The notes beneath the pieces are model-generated. The model worked only from the letters and a program-made list of their open reading frames with translations. It searched no databases and was not told where the DNA came from. Made by a program: the position numbers and the translations under genes. Below are positions 47,076-57,979 of a DNA stretch of 64,000 nt, one piece after another (the first letter of the stretch is position 1; each line of letters opens with the position of its first letter). The DNA is from Panulirus ornatus (lineage: Eukaryota; Arthropoda; Malacostraca; Decapoda; Palinuridae): NCBI RefSeq assembly GCF_036320965.1, contig NC_092279.1, forward strand, positions 19,667,429 to 19,731,428, in the 5' to 3' direction.

Positions 47076-47749
47076 GAAACCTGGGATATAATATGCGCCT
47101 CATTACTACACGAAGATTTACGAGGCGTTTGATCACTTGACGTTCGAGCGGCGACCTTCGATGTGCTCCCTCCAAAGACAGAGAAGATGATCATGTTGTT
47201 GACTGCAATCTCCAGGACTTGTCTGTGTCAAGCAACTGATCCACACTCCTCACGGCGTCCCATCCTCACTGACTTGTGACGAAGAGAGAAAAAAAGGGAA
47301 GAATAATATGACGATTTCCTCCTCAGTCTGATGGATAGTGCACTCGTATTCGCCAAATAAGACCGTATAGTAGGAGGGAAATGCGCAGACAATTCGGATG
47401 ACAGATGAACATGACCACAATGCGACGCGTCCTCCCCCGCAGGAGACGGGCGCGGGTCTCGGACCTTGGCGTGCGTGCATTCTCCCTCCTCCCCCAGCCG
47501 GAATGACTCTTCGGCATACACCTGACGAAAAGGCGGCGGCATTGCCTCCCGAATTAACCCATTTTTCGCCCAAATTATGCCATTCGTATCACTGCGCGTT
47601 CAAAGTTAAAAGCGAGACAACTGAAAAATACGTTCAATCTTTTCACCCCCCTCCTCCTTCCTCCCACGGCAGGTGAGGGGAGGGGAAAAGAAGTTACGTA
47701 CTCTCCCTCTCAGCAGCGGTTAATGGAGGACCCTGTTTATTGCGGCTCA
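47076..47749. other. no gene recognised
   Basis: Unique-looking. Several overlapping frames on both strands at 47,228-47,676 without domains. Confidence 0.45.
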
Positions 47750-47760
47750 GTCTCTCTCTC

Positions 47761-47804
<44 letters not shown>
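47750..47804. repeat. (TC)n microsatellite
   Basis: About 27 units with one gtc break. Reverse complement of the (GA)n 100 bp downstream. Confidence 0.97.
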
Positions 47805-47807
<3 letters not shown>

Positions 47808-47819
47808 CACACACACACA

Positions 47820-47904
47820 TCGTACATAAGATCGAAACTAGAATACGCTTCTCATTTTTGGTCACCGCGCCCAAAAAAAAGCACAAGGAGATCGTAGAGA
47901 TGGT

Positions 47905-47973
<69 letters not shown>

Positions 47974-48320
47974 TGGCAACAAAGACGGCACCAGAATTAA
48001 GAGAGAGAGCTGGGCCACAGAGGAAGGTTATAAAGAGTCTGATTTTACATCTGGGAGAGAGAAAAGTGAGGGGTGACCTGATTATAACCCATAAGTTTTT
48101 AAGTCCGGTGGATGAGGCGCAGGGTGAAGTTTTTTGAAATAGGCAAGTACAGGACGACCAAAGGAAATAACATGAAATATAGCATAACAATTGTTGAAAT
48201 AAATGATGTAAAGAATTATCTCTATAGTACATGAGTGGTGGACGAATGGGGTGAACTGAAAAATGATTTGGTAATTGTGGACAACATACAAAAAAAAAAA
48301 AAATCCTCAAAAGTCTTAGG
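47820..48320 (+). mobile_element. CR1/Jockey-type LINE, C-terminal reverse transcriptase region, interrupted by (GA)n
   Basis: Plus-strand translation, with two frame changes, gives in order: RSKLEYASHFWSPRPKK (47,829-47,880); after a frameshift in an A8 run, KHKEIVEMVQR (to 47,909); the (GA)n tract; then MATKTAPELRERAGP, LILHLGERKVRGDLIITHKF, LSPVDEAQGEVFEIGKYRTT and KGNNMKY; a further stop; then VVDEWGELKNDLVIVDNIQ ending in an A-run near 48,290. These match the conserved LEYA..WSP, VQRRATK, ER..RGDLI..YK, F......RG...K and VVD.WN.LP..VV steps that end LINE reverse transcriptases. The copy is dead. Confidence 0.85.
47906..47970. repeat. (GA)n microsatellite inside the LINE
   Basis: About 32 units lying exactly between the codons for VQR and ATK of the LINE, where the ancestral sequence would have read cagagrag. 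Confidence 0.97.
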
Positions 48321-48470
48321 ATAGTAGAGAATGTCCAATGGGTGGGGCCCCACGAGTGTGCAACTCCCCTCCCCATACAATACAAATGGGGTAATCCCAC
48401 ACTCACGTACAAGTGGAACGTATCAGAAATGATACACACACTGGAACTGGTCATCACATACTGCTGAATG
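48321..48470. other. spacer between two LINE segments
   Basis: No coding similarity seen; possible LINE 3' UTR. Confidence 0.35.
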
Positions 48471-48479
48471 TGATCACAC

Positions 48480-48845
48480 GATAAATTGGGGACAGACGAG
48501 GAAGGTCAAGGAGGGTACAAGGCTGAAAGAGGAGATCCATACATTCAGTCATGGAAATTACACAGAGCTAAACAATTTCTTTGAGAGCATAAACTGGGAA
48601 ATGGAGTTTCATGGCCACAATATGCCAATGGAAGGTTATGCAAAATGTGCAGTGAAGGAATGAGAATATGGATGACTTCAGTTGCAAATAGAGAGTTCGA
48701 CAAGAGTTGTGAAAACGCAAGAAAGCTTAAGGGTAACGTGGGTTGTAGATGAGACACGGACGGGAAAGAGGCCGGACAAGATTTGTCAGACTTGTGAAAG
48801 TCAGGAACGATTATGGAAGGTGAAGCAGTGGAACTATGGAGGCAG
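48480..48845 (+). mobile_element. LINE fragment: linker between endonuclease and reverse transcriptase
   Basis: Plus-strand reading RLKEEIHTFSHGNYTELNNF, then FESINWEMEFHGHN (48,508-48,620), matches the F..GNY..L...L..I(D/N)W...F.G step preceding LINE reverse transcriptases. RPDKICQTCESQERLWKVK (48,770-48,826) matches the KPWW...C...R..R.W..WK step just after it. Stops and frame changes lie between. In an intact element this region lies upstream of the segment at 47.8-48.3 kb, so this is a separate copy or a rearrangement. Confidence 0.65.
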
Positions 48846-49061
48846 CACTGTGCACACACAAGACAGGCGACCATCCAAAACTCTCCCGTAACTTGTTCTG
48901 GAGTAAAAATTGGCGTTAAAGAGCGCACCCGTGATGAGCCTGAAGGGACTCGGAGGAGAGATGGAGACGATGATGGGAGGTTACGCGAGGAACCGAATGG
49001 CAAGTTGGAAAGTGCTGTAGCGGTGGAAGTGACCTCCTCCCTTCACTGCACAAACAGGTAA

Positions 49062-49062
<1 letters not shown>
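48846..49062. other. no gene recognised
   Basis: Possibly more LINE, but no motif I can place. Confidence 0.35.

Positions 49063-49121
<59 letters not shown>
49063..49121. repeat. (CA)n microsatellite
   Basis: 29 perfect units. Confidence 0.97.
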
Positions 49122-49122
<1 letters not shown>

Positions 49123-49489
49123 AGCTGTGGTTGCCACACACGGGGGGAGGGGTGATGGGGACTCAGCTCCACATAAAACACAGGGAACCGGTGGAGGAGG
49201 ACTTCTGTGAGTGATGCCTCGATTTCCTCCAACCGATATGAAGACAGAATGGGAGCTTCTGGTGGAGGCGGCGAGGTGGAGTCGGTGGGTAAGTGCGAGA
49301 GCTTGACGGAGGAGCTCAAGGGCGAACTGGTGGAGGAGGGCTAATCTTGAGACGTAGAGGTGGAGATGTAACGGGAGGTGGAGGTTAGGAAGGTGGAAGA
49401 ACACAGTGGAAGTACGTAGGAGGAGATTGGAGAAGAGGATCTCCAGGATGAAGCAGGGAAAGAGAAGAGGGAGAGGATAAGCAGGACAG

Positions 49490-49620
49490 AGGATGGGTGC
49501 AAGGACACCAGGGAGACAGAGAGAGGGGTACAGGGTGGACAGGGGGAGGCAGAGAGGGGTACAGGGTGGGAAGGGGGAGGCAGAGAGGGTACAGGGTGGG
49601 CAGGAGAATGAGGGAGGAGA
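49490..49620. repeat. ~35 bp G-rich array, 3-4 copies
   Basis: Unit of the type ggtacagggtggacaggggg followed by aggcagagag, repeated at about 49,525, 49,557 and 49,587. Confidence 0.8.
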
Positions 49621-49743
49621 CAGGAAGGACGCTGGGAAAGATAAAAGTTAAGGAAGATGGGTTAGAGGAGTGAGAGAAGATGGGTAGAGGAGTGAGCGAA
49701 GAATGAGATGGAGGTCGGAGGACTGTAGCGAAGGACTAGAAGC

Positions 49744-49852
49744 ATGGCAGTGGGGGATACGGGAGGGGACAGGGGAAGATGCAACAGACGGGAGGGGACA
49801 GGGGAAGATGTGACAGACGGGAGGGGACAGGGGAAGATGTAACAGTCAGAAA
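49744..49852. repeat. 31 bp array, 3-4 copies
   Basis: Unit gacgggaggggacaggggaa followed by gatgtaacaga, with near-perfect copies at about 49,790 and 49,817 and a diverged first copy. Confidence 0.88.
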
Positions 49853-50310
49853 CGTGACACGAAATCCTCCATGACCTCCTCACTGACGATCAACAAGCTT
49901 CATCAAGTCAGCCGCGTTAACACAAAACGCCACAAAGACAAGAGACGACACCATCCTCTCTGCCTTGCGACATGGGATGGCCTGATAACAAAAGACCTGC
50001 CGGATAGTCCGCGACGACGTCATCTGCTGGAGCAGGACAGTACATTACGCATGTCCTGAAGATCCACTTCACAGTAAAGTAAGGAAGGATTATCTCCTTT
50101 TCCTTTTTTTTACTCTGAAAGAATTTCTTCTCCGCCTCGTAAGTGCCGCTCTCTGGGAAGGTTGGGAGTGGGGGGGGATACTAACGCGAATCCTGTAATT
50201 TCGAGTTCAATAAATTCCCTGCTTTCTGCTTCCAGCCAGCCACACCTCGCTGGTCACACCCCGGCTTGTCTTCTCTCGCCTCCCCCCATCTCCAAGGCTT
50301 CATTCTTTAT

Positions 50311-50311
<1 letters not shown>
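49853..50311. other. no gene recognised
   Basis: Unique-looking. The frames show no domain. Confidence 0.45.

Positions 50312-50379
<68 letters not shown>
50312..50379. repeat. (CT)n microsatellite
   Basis: 34 units. Confidence 0.97.
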
Positions 50380-50382
<3 letters not shown>

Positions 50383-50502
50383 CCCTTATCTTACAATGAT
50401 ATTAGTATATCATTATCTTCCTCTTCATCGCTTCATTGTCCTTTATGTGTTCTTTTGTATTCCATAAATCTGATACCAGTATTTCTCTATCTGTCTTTCT
50501 AT

Positions 50503-50504
<2 letters not shown>

Positions 50505-50567
<63 letters not shown>
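50505..50567. repeat. (CT)n microsatellite
   Basis: About 31 units, 125 bp from the previous tract, same strand. Confidence 0.97.
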
Positions 50568-50570
<3 letters not shown>

Positions 50571-51327
50571 CCCTCCTACTCCTCCCCCCCCTCACCCCCC
50601 CTTCCCACAAGTTCGCCAGATTATTTCCCATTGAAAATTTATGACCAATGCAGAAATTACTTTAACAAGTCATAAAGGGCAAGCGCAGTTATCAACCACC
50701 AAATAAGGAGGCGGTCGTGGCCTATAAAGATGCCCCATCTGAACAGGAGTATCGCTGTAAAAAAAATTATATGGACATAAAACGCAATTAAATAAGGAAC
50801 TTCTAAAGATTGAGGTCTGGTACAATGATAGATGGATAAAAGAAGATAGTATCATGGTTGGTGTAAAGCGTTTCAGTTTCGAAAGCGAAGAGAGAAAAAA
50901 AAAAGGAGGGTAGTTTCAAGAAGAACAGAAGTGGAAAGTTTCAGAGGGAGGATAAGCGTTGGGAGTTCTCAAGTGAAACAGTTGTAAGTTTCACTTGTGG
51001 AAAGCATGTGCTCCAAGTGAAACGTGTTTCAGAGACAGGTTCAAAGTTTTACGGGTCGAGATGAATACGACAAAACAGAGAAATGGAGTGAATATAAAGA
51101 ATGATGAACGTGGAGGGAGAGACAGAATGCAAACTCCAGATGCAAGAAAATATGTGAAATTCCAAGAAAGGTAATTGTCCCGCGGCTTCTTTCAGTAAGA
51201 CATGCGTGTCTCAGATACAGGAAAGGAAACTCGGGTTTGTCAGGCATCGCGTCTGGACAGCGAGTTCTAAGGCGTTGCGTAGGTGCGTTTTACAACATAC
51301 GGGGAACTTACTAGCCCGCAGGAACGT

Positions 51328-51330
<3 letters not shown>
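50568..51330. other. no gene recognised
   Basis: C-rich patch at 50,580-50,605, then unique-looking. Short gtttcasttgtgraa-type phrases recur at 50,930-51,050. Confidence 0.45.
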
Positions 51331-51377
<47 letters not shown>

Positions 51378-51421
51378 CACTGGGGTGGGGGGGAAAGAGA
51401 TCTGCTGGGGAATGATATAGT

Positions 51422-51461
<40 letters not shown>
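51331..51461. repeat. (GT)n and (GA)n microsatellites
   Basis: (GT)22 at 51,331-51,375, a G-rich spacer, then (GA)19 at 51,424-51,461. Confidence 0.97.
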
Positions 51462-51465
<4 letters not shown>

Positions 51466-51512
51466 TGGCAGATTTCAGAGTTAAGGACTTATTAACCATA
51501 ATTCACAATGAA

Positions 51513-51600
51513 GTATATATATCCTCCGACAGCCAGGATTCGAACCCGGGACCTTTTTGCGTGGTAATGAAACGACTACATCAACAGACGACAGAATCAA
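51513..51600 (-). mobile_element. tRNA-derived SINE head
   Basis: On the minus strand a pol III B box GGTTCGAATCC (51,536-51,546) sits in a foldable T-arm: CCGGG, loop TTCGAAT, CCTGG, with one G-U pair. Upstream is TGATGTAGTCG (51,573-51,583), matching 10 of 11 A-box positions. Between them ttaccacgcaaaaaggtccc resembles a tRNA-Val-like anticodon/variable region, but the A-to-B spacing is about 26 nt, shorter than a real tRNA. The anticodon arm is therefore partly deleted, and this is not a functional tRNA gene. After the B box the sequence runs ggctgtcggaggatatatat, a TA-rich tail. Confidence 0.75.
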
Positions 51601-52005
51601 CAGGTAAATGCACTCAGTCCGCAGAATGAACATAAACACGAAATCCTCACAAATTGGTTGAGGGGTTTCAACTCTATCCCCACCACACTAATGTCCCCCT
51701 CCTGCCCCCACAAGTTATTACAAAAAGGAGTACACAGGCTGACGTGTCCTTCGCTGCAATAATGTGTAAAAGGCCGTCAGTATATTCCTCTCCTGTTATT
51801 GGCTCTGGGGAGAAGACACTGATCGGTTAGTTGCCTCCGGGACGTGGGTGGTGGAGGAAGATGGAGAGCGTCACCTCAGGAGACGGAGGGAGGAGGAAAA
51901 AAAAAAAAAAAAACGAAGAAATTTTGAAACCTGAAGGTGGACGGGAGAAGAGGGGAAAAACACGAGAGAAAGGACGCTGAAGGTGTGATCGAGGACGAGG
52001 ACCAG

Positions 52006-52008
<3 letters not shown>
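51601..52008. other. no gene recognised
   Basis: Unique-looking, with an A-run at 51,897-51,913. Confidence 0.45.

Positions 52009-52078
<70 letters not shown>
52009..52078. repeat. (GA)n microsatellite
   Basis: 35 units. Confidence 0.97.
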
Positions 52079-52081
<3 letters not shown>

Positions 52082-52595
52082 ATCGTTTGTGGAGATGGTG
52101 CAGAGGAGGAGTGGAGACCAGAGAGGAACATACATAGATAAGAGGAGAGAGGCATAGGGGAGTCGAGCGTCGTCATACACCGTGACGAACTTGTACAACA
52201 TCGCCTTCACTACACTGCCAGCTCACACGCGTCACGAGGAAGGAACAGGGAGAGCAGTGCTTGAGTCCATGTGCATCTTCTGAACACTGGTCAAACCCGT
52301 ATGTCTGTGCTGAGTCTTTAGCATCTTACATATATCTCAGGTGGTAAGGCCATACGCGCCTAATATCACGAGAAGTAACAAGATCCTGTCGGCTGTCAAG
52401 CAATAACTTCGACGCTTCTCTCACACTCGGGCGATACCAGGCGTGGCATCAGACACAGTTCAAACGCTCACACCAGGGCACAATAGCATGAAGCACTCAG
52501 CGCACGAGTCCCACCATCTCAGGCCCCTTACGAACCCATCAAGGAGACCCATCCGTTTCAGCAACGCCCCCCGATGAATCACTGAGAGGCTACCT
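52079..52595. other. no gene recognised
   Basis: Unique-looking sequence before the diverged array. Confidence 0.45.
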
Positions 52596-53060
52596 GTACC
52601 CCCATCGTCCCAGTGAAGGCGCTTTAAACGCAGCGAGGTGCCTGAGGTCCCGCCACTCCGGGAATGCACAATAAACGCAATGTGCCTCGGTCCACCGTTC
52701 CAGTAATGCACCGCGAGTGTAGCGGAGGTCCTTAGTCCACCATTCCAGTAATGCCGCCCGTTAAACGCTCTGTGGCGCCGAGCTCCACCATTCCAGCAAT
52801 GCGTTTTAAACTCAGCGGAGCCTCCGCCCAGCCAGCCAGCCAGCCAAGTACGCTATACTAATGGATCATTCCGAAGGCGCTTCAGTTCACCTTTCCACAG
52901 ACGAACGCGGTGAGGCATCGGTTAGTTTACCCGTTCCAGAATTTATGTCTTAAATACAGTGACGTCCCTTAATCTACTGTTCCAGTAATATACCTTGCAC
53001 GAAGTGAAGGCCACTAGCTCACTGTGAGCTCCATTAACACATCTTGCACGCACCAAATAG
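52596..53060. repeat. heavily diverged ~45-65 bp array
   Basis: The phrase ccaccattccagtaatgc followed by a gcgtttaaacgcagcgg-like block recurs at about 52,606, 52,655, 52,695, 52,740, 52,787, 52,865, 52,935 and 52,980, with growing divergence to the right. A gccagccagccagcc run lies at 52,830-52,845. Confidence 0.7.
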
Positions 53061-53224
53061 CCTCATCTTTTTCACTGCTCCGTCACTGTACCCAGGCGAG
53101 GGTTAAGCGAACTGCAAGTCGGTGCTGAGCTGGTCCAGAGCAAGGCATCTGATGAGAATACTCTCCAGCGTTGCGGAAAATCAAATCTAAGCCTCCTTAT
53201 GACCACGGTTTAGTGTTACACTAA

Positions 53225-53445
53225 TACCCTGCCTAGGCTTCCCGTGACACTATCCCAGACAGGCTAGGCTTCCCGGGACACTATCCCAGACGGGCTAGGC
53301 TTCCCGTTACACTATCCCAGACAGGCTAGGCTTCCCGTTACACTATCCTAGTTAGTCTAGACTTCCCGTTACACTATCCTAGAAAGGCTAGGCTTCCCGT
53401 TACACTATCCTAGAAAGGCTAGGCTTCCCGTTACACTATCCTAGT
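53225..53445. repeat. 31 bp tandem array, 7 copies
   Basis: Unit taggcttcccgttacactat followed by ccyagamaggc. Anchors at 53,234, 53,265, 53,296, 53,327, 53,358, 53,389 and 53,420, every interval exactly 31. Confidence 0.96.
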
Positions 53446-53905
53446 CCCGCACCTGAAACACATCCGCGCAGATTCAGCTACGGTTACAGCTGCAGAGTGG
53501 TGAGAGTAGCTGTAGACTTGCACAGACTTTGAGTAGCTGGAAGAAGAAACAGCTAAAAGTTTCGGATCCAAGTGAGACATCTGGTGGCCACAGTCACAAG
53601 CCATTTACACCACCTCTGAGCCACCTGATTTCAAGCTTAATTCCGCTGCTCCGTCGCTGCCGTCACACTGATGTCGAGACGGTCCCGCCACCACACCGGT
53701 CCATTAATAATGCCCCAGGGACGGTGTTGAGGATGCCCGAGAATGACATACGCAGGGGCTTCCCCCACCACATTCGTCGGCCCCCAGATGAGAAAACTCC
53801 TCGAGCTTGATTACTTTACCGGGACTTTTATAAACTTTCCAGTACTGCGGGTAAATAATCTTTAGACTGTCGGAGATGTGGCGGGGTACACAAGATGACA
53901 CAGTT
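53446..53905. other. no gene recognised
   Basis: Unique-looking. The frame over 53,529-53,810 shows no domain. Confidence 0.45.
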
Positions 53906-53910
53906 AATGT

Positions 53911-54012
53911 TATGCATTATCTTGCTCAACGTATGCATTATCTTGCTCGACGTATGCATTATCTTGCTCGTCGTATGCATTATCTTGCTCGTCGTATGCA
54001 TTATCTTGTTCG
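53911..54012. repeat. 21 bp tandem array, 5 copies
   Basis: Unit tatgcattatcttgctcgac followed by g, 5 copies with 1-2 changes each. Confidence 0.95.
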
Positions 54013-54154
54013 ACTCCAGCTTCTGCCACGTGCATCTTGTGTTGTGTCTGGTAATCCTTCTCTTTAGATACTTAGAAAAGAAAAAAAGATATTTTGAGGA
54101 ATTTTATCCCACTGCAGACATCCAGCATCTCAACCTCTGCAACACAGAACCTCA

Positions 54155-54352
54155 CTAACCCCCTAAGCGACCCTCATAAACCCCTCAGCGACCCTCATAA
54201 ACCCCTCAGCGACCCTCATAACCCCCTCAGTGACCTTCATAACCCCTTAGCGACCCTCATAACCCCCTCAAAACCCCTAGATACCATCATAATCCCCTCA
54301 GTGACCCTCAAAACCCCTCAGCAAGCCTCATAACCCCCTCAGCGACCTCGAT
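54155..54352. repeat. 21 bp tandem array, about 9 copies
   Basis: Unit cccctcagcgaccctcataa followed by a/c. The first copies are nearly perfect, the later ones diverged. Confidence 0.93.
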
Positions 54353-54644
54353 GGGGTGGTGTCGTCCATACCAGTGGACTTGAGGGTCGTTCCTCCTCAG
54401 CTCCTCGAACATACTTCTTGAAGTCCCACTTGAAATGCCGGCTTCATGCACATTCTTCCCCTCGTCTTTCTGGGCCTGCGGGTGAGCAGCCCAACTTGCC
54501 TCAACCCGATAAAACTCCCAGAAATGTTCAATTATTTCTGGTCCGCAATAGAAAACGGCGAAGAGTAATGAACATGACTTGCAGTTAGAGGCAAGTCATG
54601 CAACAGGCAGGCCACGTAAAAAAACTATGTTTATCTGCATAGAG

Positions 54645-54784
<140 letters not shown>

Positions 54785-54848
54785 GAAAGGATCACAATTT
54801 TGCGCGTGATCAAGATATTCGTGTTTCATTTTCCCCGTGGACTCATAG

Positions 54849-54850
<2 letters not shown>
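54785..54850 (+). mobile_element. family C repeat tail with internal inverted repeat
   Basis: Starts ggaaaggatcacaattttgc, then gcgtgatcaagatattc, whose GATCAC/GTGATC arms can pair. It continues cgtgtttcattttccccgtg and gactcataggaat into (AT)n. The string tcgtgtttcattttcc is shared with 60,878-60,893, where it follows the hammerhead-like motif. Confidence 0.6.

Positions 54851-54917
<67 letters not shown>
54850..54917. repeat. (AT)n microsatellite
   Basis: About 34 units. Confidence 0.97.
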
Positions 54918-54918
<1 letters not shown>

Positions 54919-54957
54919 CCAGACAACCTGCAAAACATAGTTAACAACCATACTGTG

Positions 54958-55078
54958 AAATACGTACGACAACTTTCAAAGTAAGCACAACTTTCAAAAT
55001 AAGGACAACAACTTTCAAAGTGAGCACGACAACTTTCAAAATATGGACAACTTTCAGAAGAGAAACAACATGTGAAAC
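54958..55078. repeat. diverged acaactttcaaa repeats
   Basis: The phrase acaactttcaaa(g/a)t occurs about 5 times at 17-30 bp spacing with agca/agga spacers. Confidence 0.8.
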
Positions 55079-55660
55079 GAGGGCATGATATTTTACAGCG
55101 ATACAGCTATGCAAAAGAAAGTAGCCATTTTACAACTTTTAAATGATTTGTGAGCAACTTGCATAAATGAGCAAAGTCTTTAATAAGTGAACACCAGCAA
55201 CAATAAGTAACAATAAGTAACTTTGTGTAACATTTATCAAACATCTGATACAGTTTAACACAGTAGGCTATTTACCATATACTGTGATTCAGCATTGCGC
55301 TGTACTGCAATGTGGACAGATAGTATATAAACTTTATAGAATATCAGAATATTAGACAAATAAATACATGACTTGTACACATATTATATATCTTTACGAA
55401 ACTTTGAACCATCTAATAAAAGAAATGATCAGCAAATCATCAAACAAAATATGTACTGTTTACGAAAATCAATTTACCAGAAAGAAAAGATGAAAATGAA
55501 TGGATATCTGAGATACGTATACATGGGTCGTGTCGACATGAATTTTCCAAACCACAATCAACCTACGTTGGTACGCCCTTACGAAGCGGTAGCCTGACCT
55601 CTTCGAAAACGGGAGAGAACAGATTCTAAAATCCGTTTTCTATCCGAATTTTTTCCTGTG
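55079..55660. other. no gene recognised
   Basis: AT-rich and unique-looking. A small aacaataagt duplication lies at 55,198-55,222. Confidence 0.45.
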
Positions 55661-55661
55661 G

Positions 55662-55860
55662 TGTGAGGTGCCTTGTGCTTTACTATACAGTGGGGGGAGC
55701 CTTGTGCTTTACTGTACAGGGGAGGAACCTTGTGCCTTACTGTATAGGGGAGGAGCCTTGTGCTTTACTATACAGTGGGAGGAGCCTTGTACTTTACTAT
55801 ACAGGGGAGGAACCTTGTGCTTTACTATACAGCGGGAGGAGCCTTGTGCTTTACCATCCA
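55662..55860. repeat. 28-29 bp tandem array, 7 copies
   Basis: Unit ccttgtgctttactatacag followed by ggg(a)gga. Anchors at 55,671, 55,700, 55,728, 55,756, 55,785, 55,813 and 55,842. Confidence 0.95.
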
Positions 55861-55947
55861 ATCCCCGTTATGGGTGATAAGGAGCCTTCTGCTGCAGTCG
55901 TCTCCGTTATTCCATATACATTACGATTTCAGCAGATAACCTCGTCT

Positions 55948-55949
<2 letters not shown>

Positions 55950-55989
<40 letters not shown>
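55950..55989. repeat. (AC)n microsatellite
   Basis: About 19 units. Confidence 0.96.
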
Positions 55990-57133
55990 ACCACACCAGG
56001 TCTTCTGTCACCCGCCTTGACCGCGTCGGATCACTGAGGACACCGGGCGATCGTTGTGGGGATGGGCCTCAGCATAATTTGGCCTGGCTGGAAAGAGCAC
56101 GCGACTGAGGGAAGGGAGGAACGTTACGTCCTTGCTGCTGCTGCTGCTGCTGGGGAGGCCGGTCTCGTGGGAGGGCGCCGCGGACCCAACTTACTCAACA
56201 AGATAAATTACCAATTAACGCGTGCCGTAACTTCGCCAATTGTTACTGTCACTTCGATACACCGACGTGTACACTCCATCCTCCGGGTATTTCTTAACGT
56301 ACGTATCCTCATATGTACCTCAACAATCGCTCAACCCTTTTTCGAAAACTCTTTACGTCTTGTTCTTCCTTTTGTCCTCTTTACAGGCCTTTCTTTTTAG
56401 CTCTCTTTTTTTATTTATGTATTTCAATAAAGGTCTGGCTTCCATGAAGACCCCCTTGAGCGTGACCGGAGCCTGCGACAATAAGAAGACAAAAGAGACA
56501 CGTCCAGACTTGCAACGAGGAATTTTTCAGACTTGTCGAACCTGTCAGAAGATGGGTGGCATTGCCTCCTAACCTAGCTCCTCCCTACCCCGCACAGACT
56601 TTATTCATATACCGTACAAAATACGACCATACAGACTTTAAGACAACCCTGAGCAGAAATAAGAAAATGTCAAGTGTGGTGCCTCACTTTATACAAAGAA
56701 AACATAATTTGACTAATGGTTTGAGGAGAGAAGGTTTACTTCAGTAACAGGGAGGAAGAAGATACTTTATTTGAGTAATGGGTTGAAGGAAGAAGGTTAA
56801 ACGAGAAATAGGGACGAGAAGGAAGAGGTTCTGAGAAACAGGAAGAATAAGGGAAGGACTTTTACCCGAGCACCGTGAAAGAAAGAGATGGATGAGGTTG
56901 CACTCGAGTAATGGGAGGGAAGGAAGGAAGGAAGAAGGAGGAAGTCTCACCTGAGCAACAGGAAGGAAGGAGAATGAACAACTTTCCTCAAACCAGTCAA
57001 GACAAAACCATGAGGGAGCAGCGGAGGGAGGGACTGTCTGCTCGCGCCACACTCCACCCGCCACAAGCAACCCTCAGGCCCAAGCAACACATTCGTCTCT
57101 CGCAGCTATGTGATAACGAGGCGATCGAGAACG

Positions 57134-57135
<2 letters not shown>
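55990..57135. other. no gene recognised
   Basis: (TGC)n at 56,135-56,150. Purine-rich gggaggaagaaggt-like phrases recur irregularly at 56,730-56,965. The frame across 56,240-56,572 has no domain I know. Confidence 0.45.

Positions 57136-57173
<38 letters not shown>
57136..57173. repeat. (CA)n microsatellite
   Basis: About 19 units. Confidence 0.96.
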
Positions 57174-57175
<2 letters not shown>

Positions 57176-57532
57176 CTGAAGAGGCAGAGGGCTCTCTGTC
57201 CGCGTCACCACGAACTGCCTTCATGACACAGGAACGAGCAACACATTCCACCCGTAGCTACAGTAACAAGGCGGTCGGGAATGCCACCCTCTCCAGCAGG
57301 AAATAGATACAACGTCTCACTGCAGGAAGTCCCGAGGGAGTATTGAGAGTGACATCCACTCACCACTGCTCAAGTGGCCGTAAAACCCACGAGAGGACGG
57401 CTCACGTAAATCCTATTTATTATAAGCAGTGTGTGTGCGGCCTCCCCTCCAACACCTGCTTTGTATGGGCGGTCCAATAAATCGAAAGGTACCTTTACTG
57501 AAGGCCTTTACATTTATCACTGAGATGTGTGA

Positions 57533-57537
<5 letters not shown>

Positions 57538-57597
<60 letters not shown>
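57538..57597. repeat. (GT)n microsatellite
   Basis: 30 units. Confidence 0.97.
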
Positions 57598-57599
<2 letters not shown>

Positions 57600-57639
57600 T
57601 ATTGTGGTGTGTTGCGTCGTGGGTGCGTTGACGACACAC

Positions 57640-57690
57640 AGACAGACAGAGGACGGACGGACAGAAGGAAAAAGGCAGACAGAGGAAGGG
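57640..57690. repeat. (GACA)-rich stretch
   Basis: Degenerate acagacagaggacggacgga run. Confidence 0.7.
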
Positions 57691-57979
57691 GATAAGAAGG
57701 GAATATACAGAGATGATAGAAAAAAACGAAGGACAGACGACAGCTGGACTTATGAATCAACCCTACAATGAAAATGTGTTAAATGATAACAAAAAAATAT
57801 ATATCTTTTTTCTTCATTTCGAAATTCTTTTATCTAAACACAATCGAATGCTCGTACAGCACAGTACAGAGGAAAGTTCACCCTGTTGTGGTTGTGAAGA
57901 GAATATGAGTCTGGACCACATGACACCAACCCCCCTAACAAACCCTCATCCCCTCTCTTACCCTCCGTCTCTGCCACCC

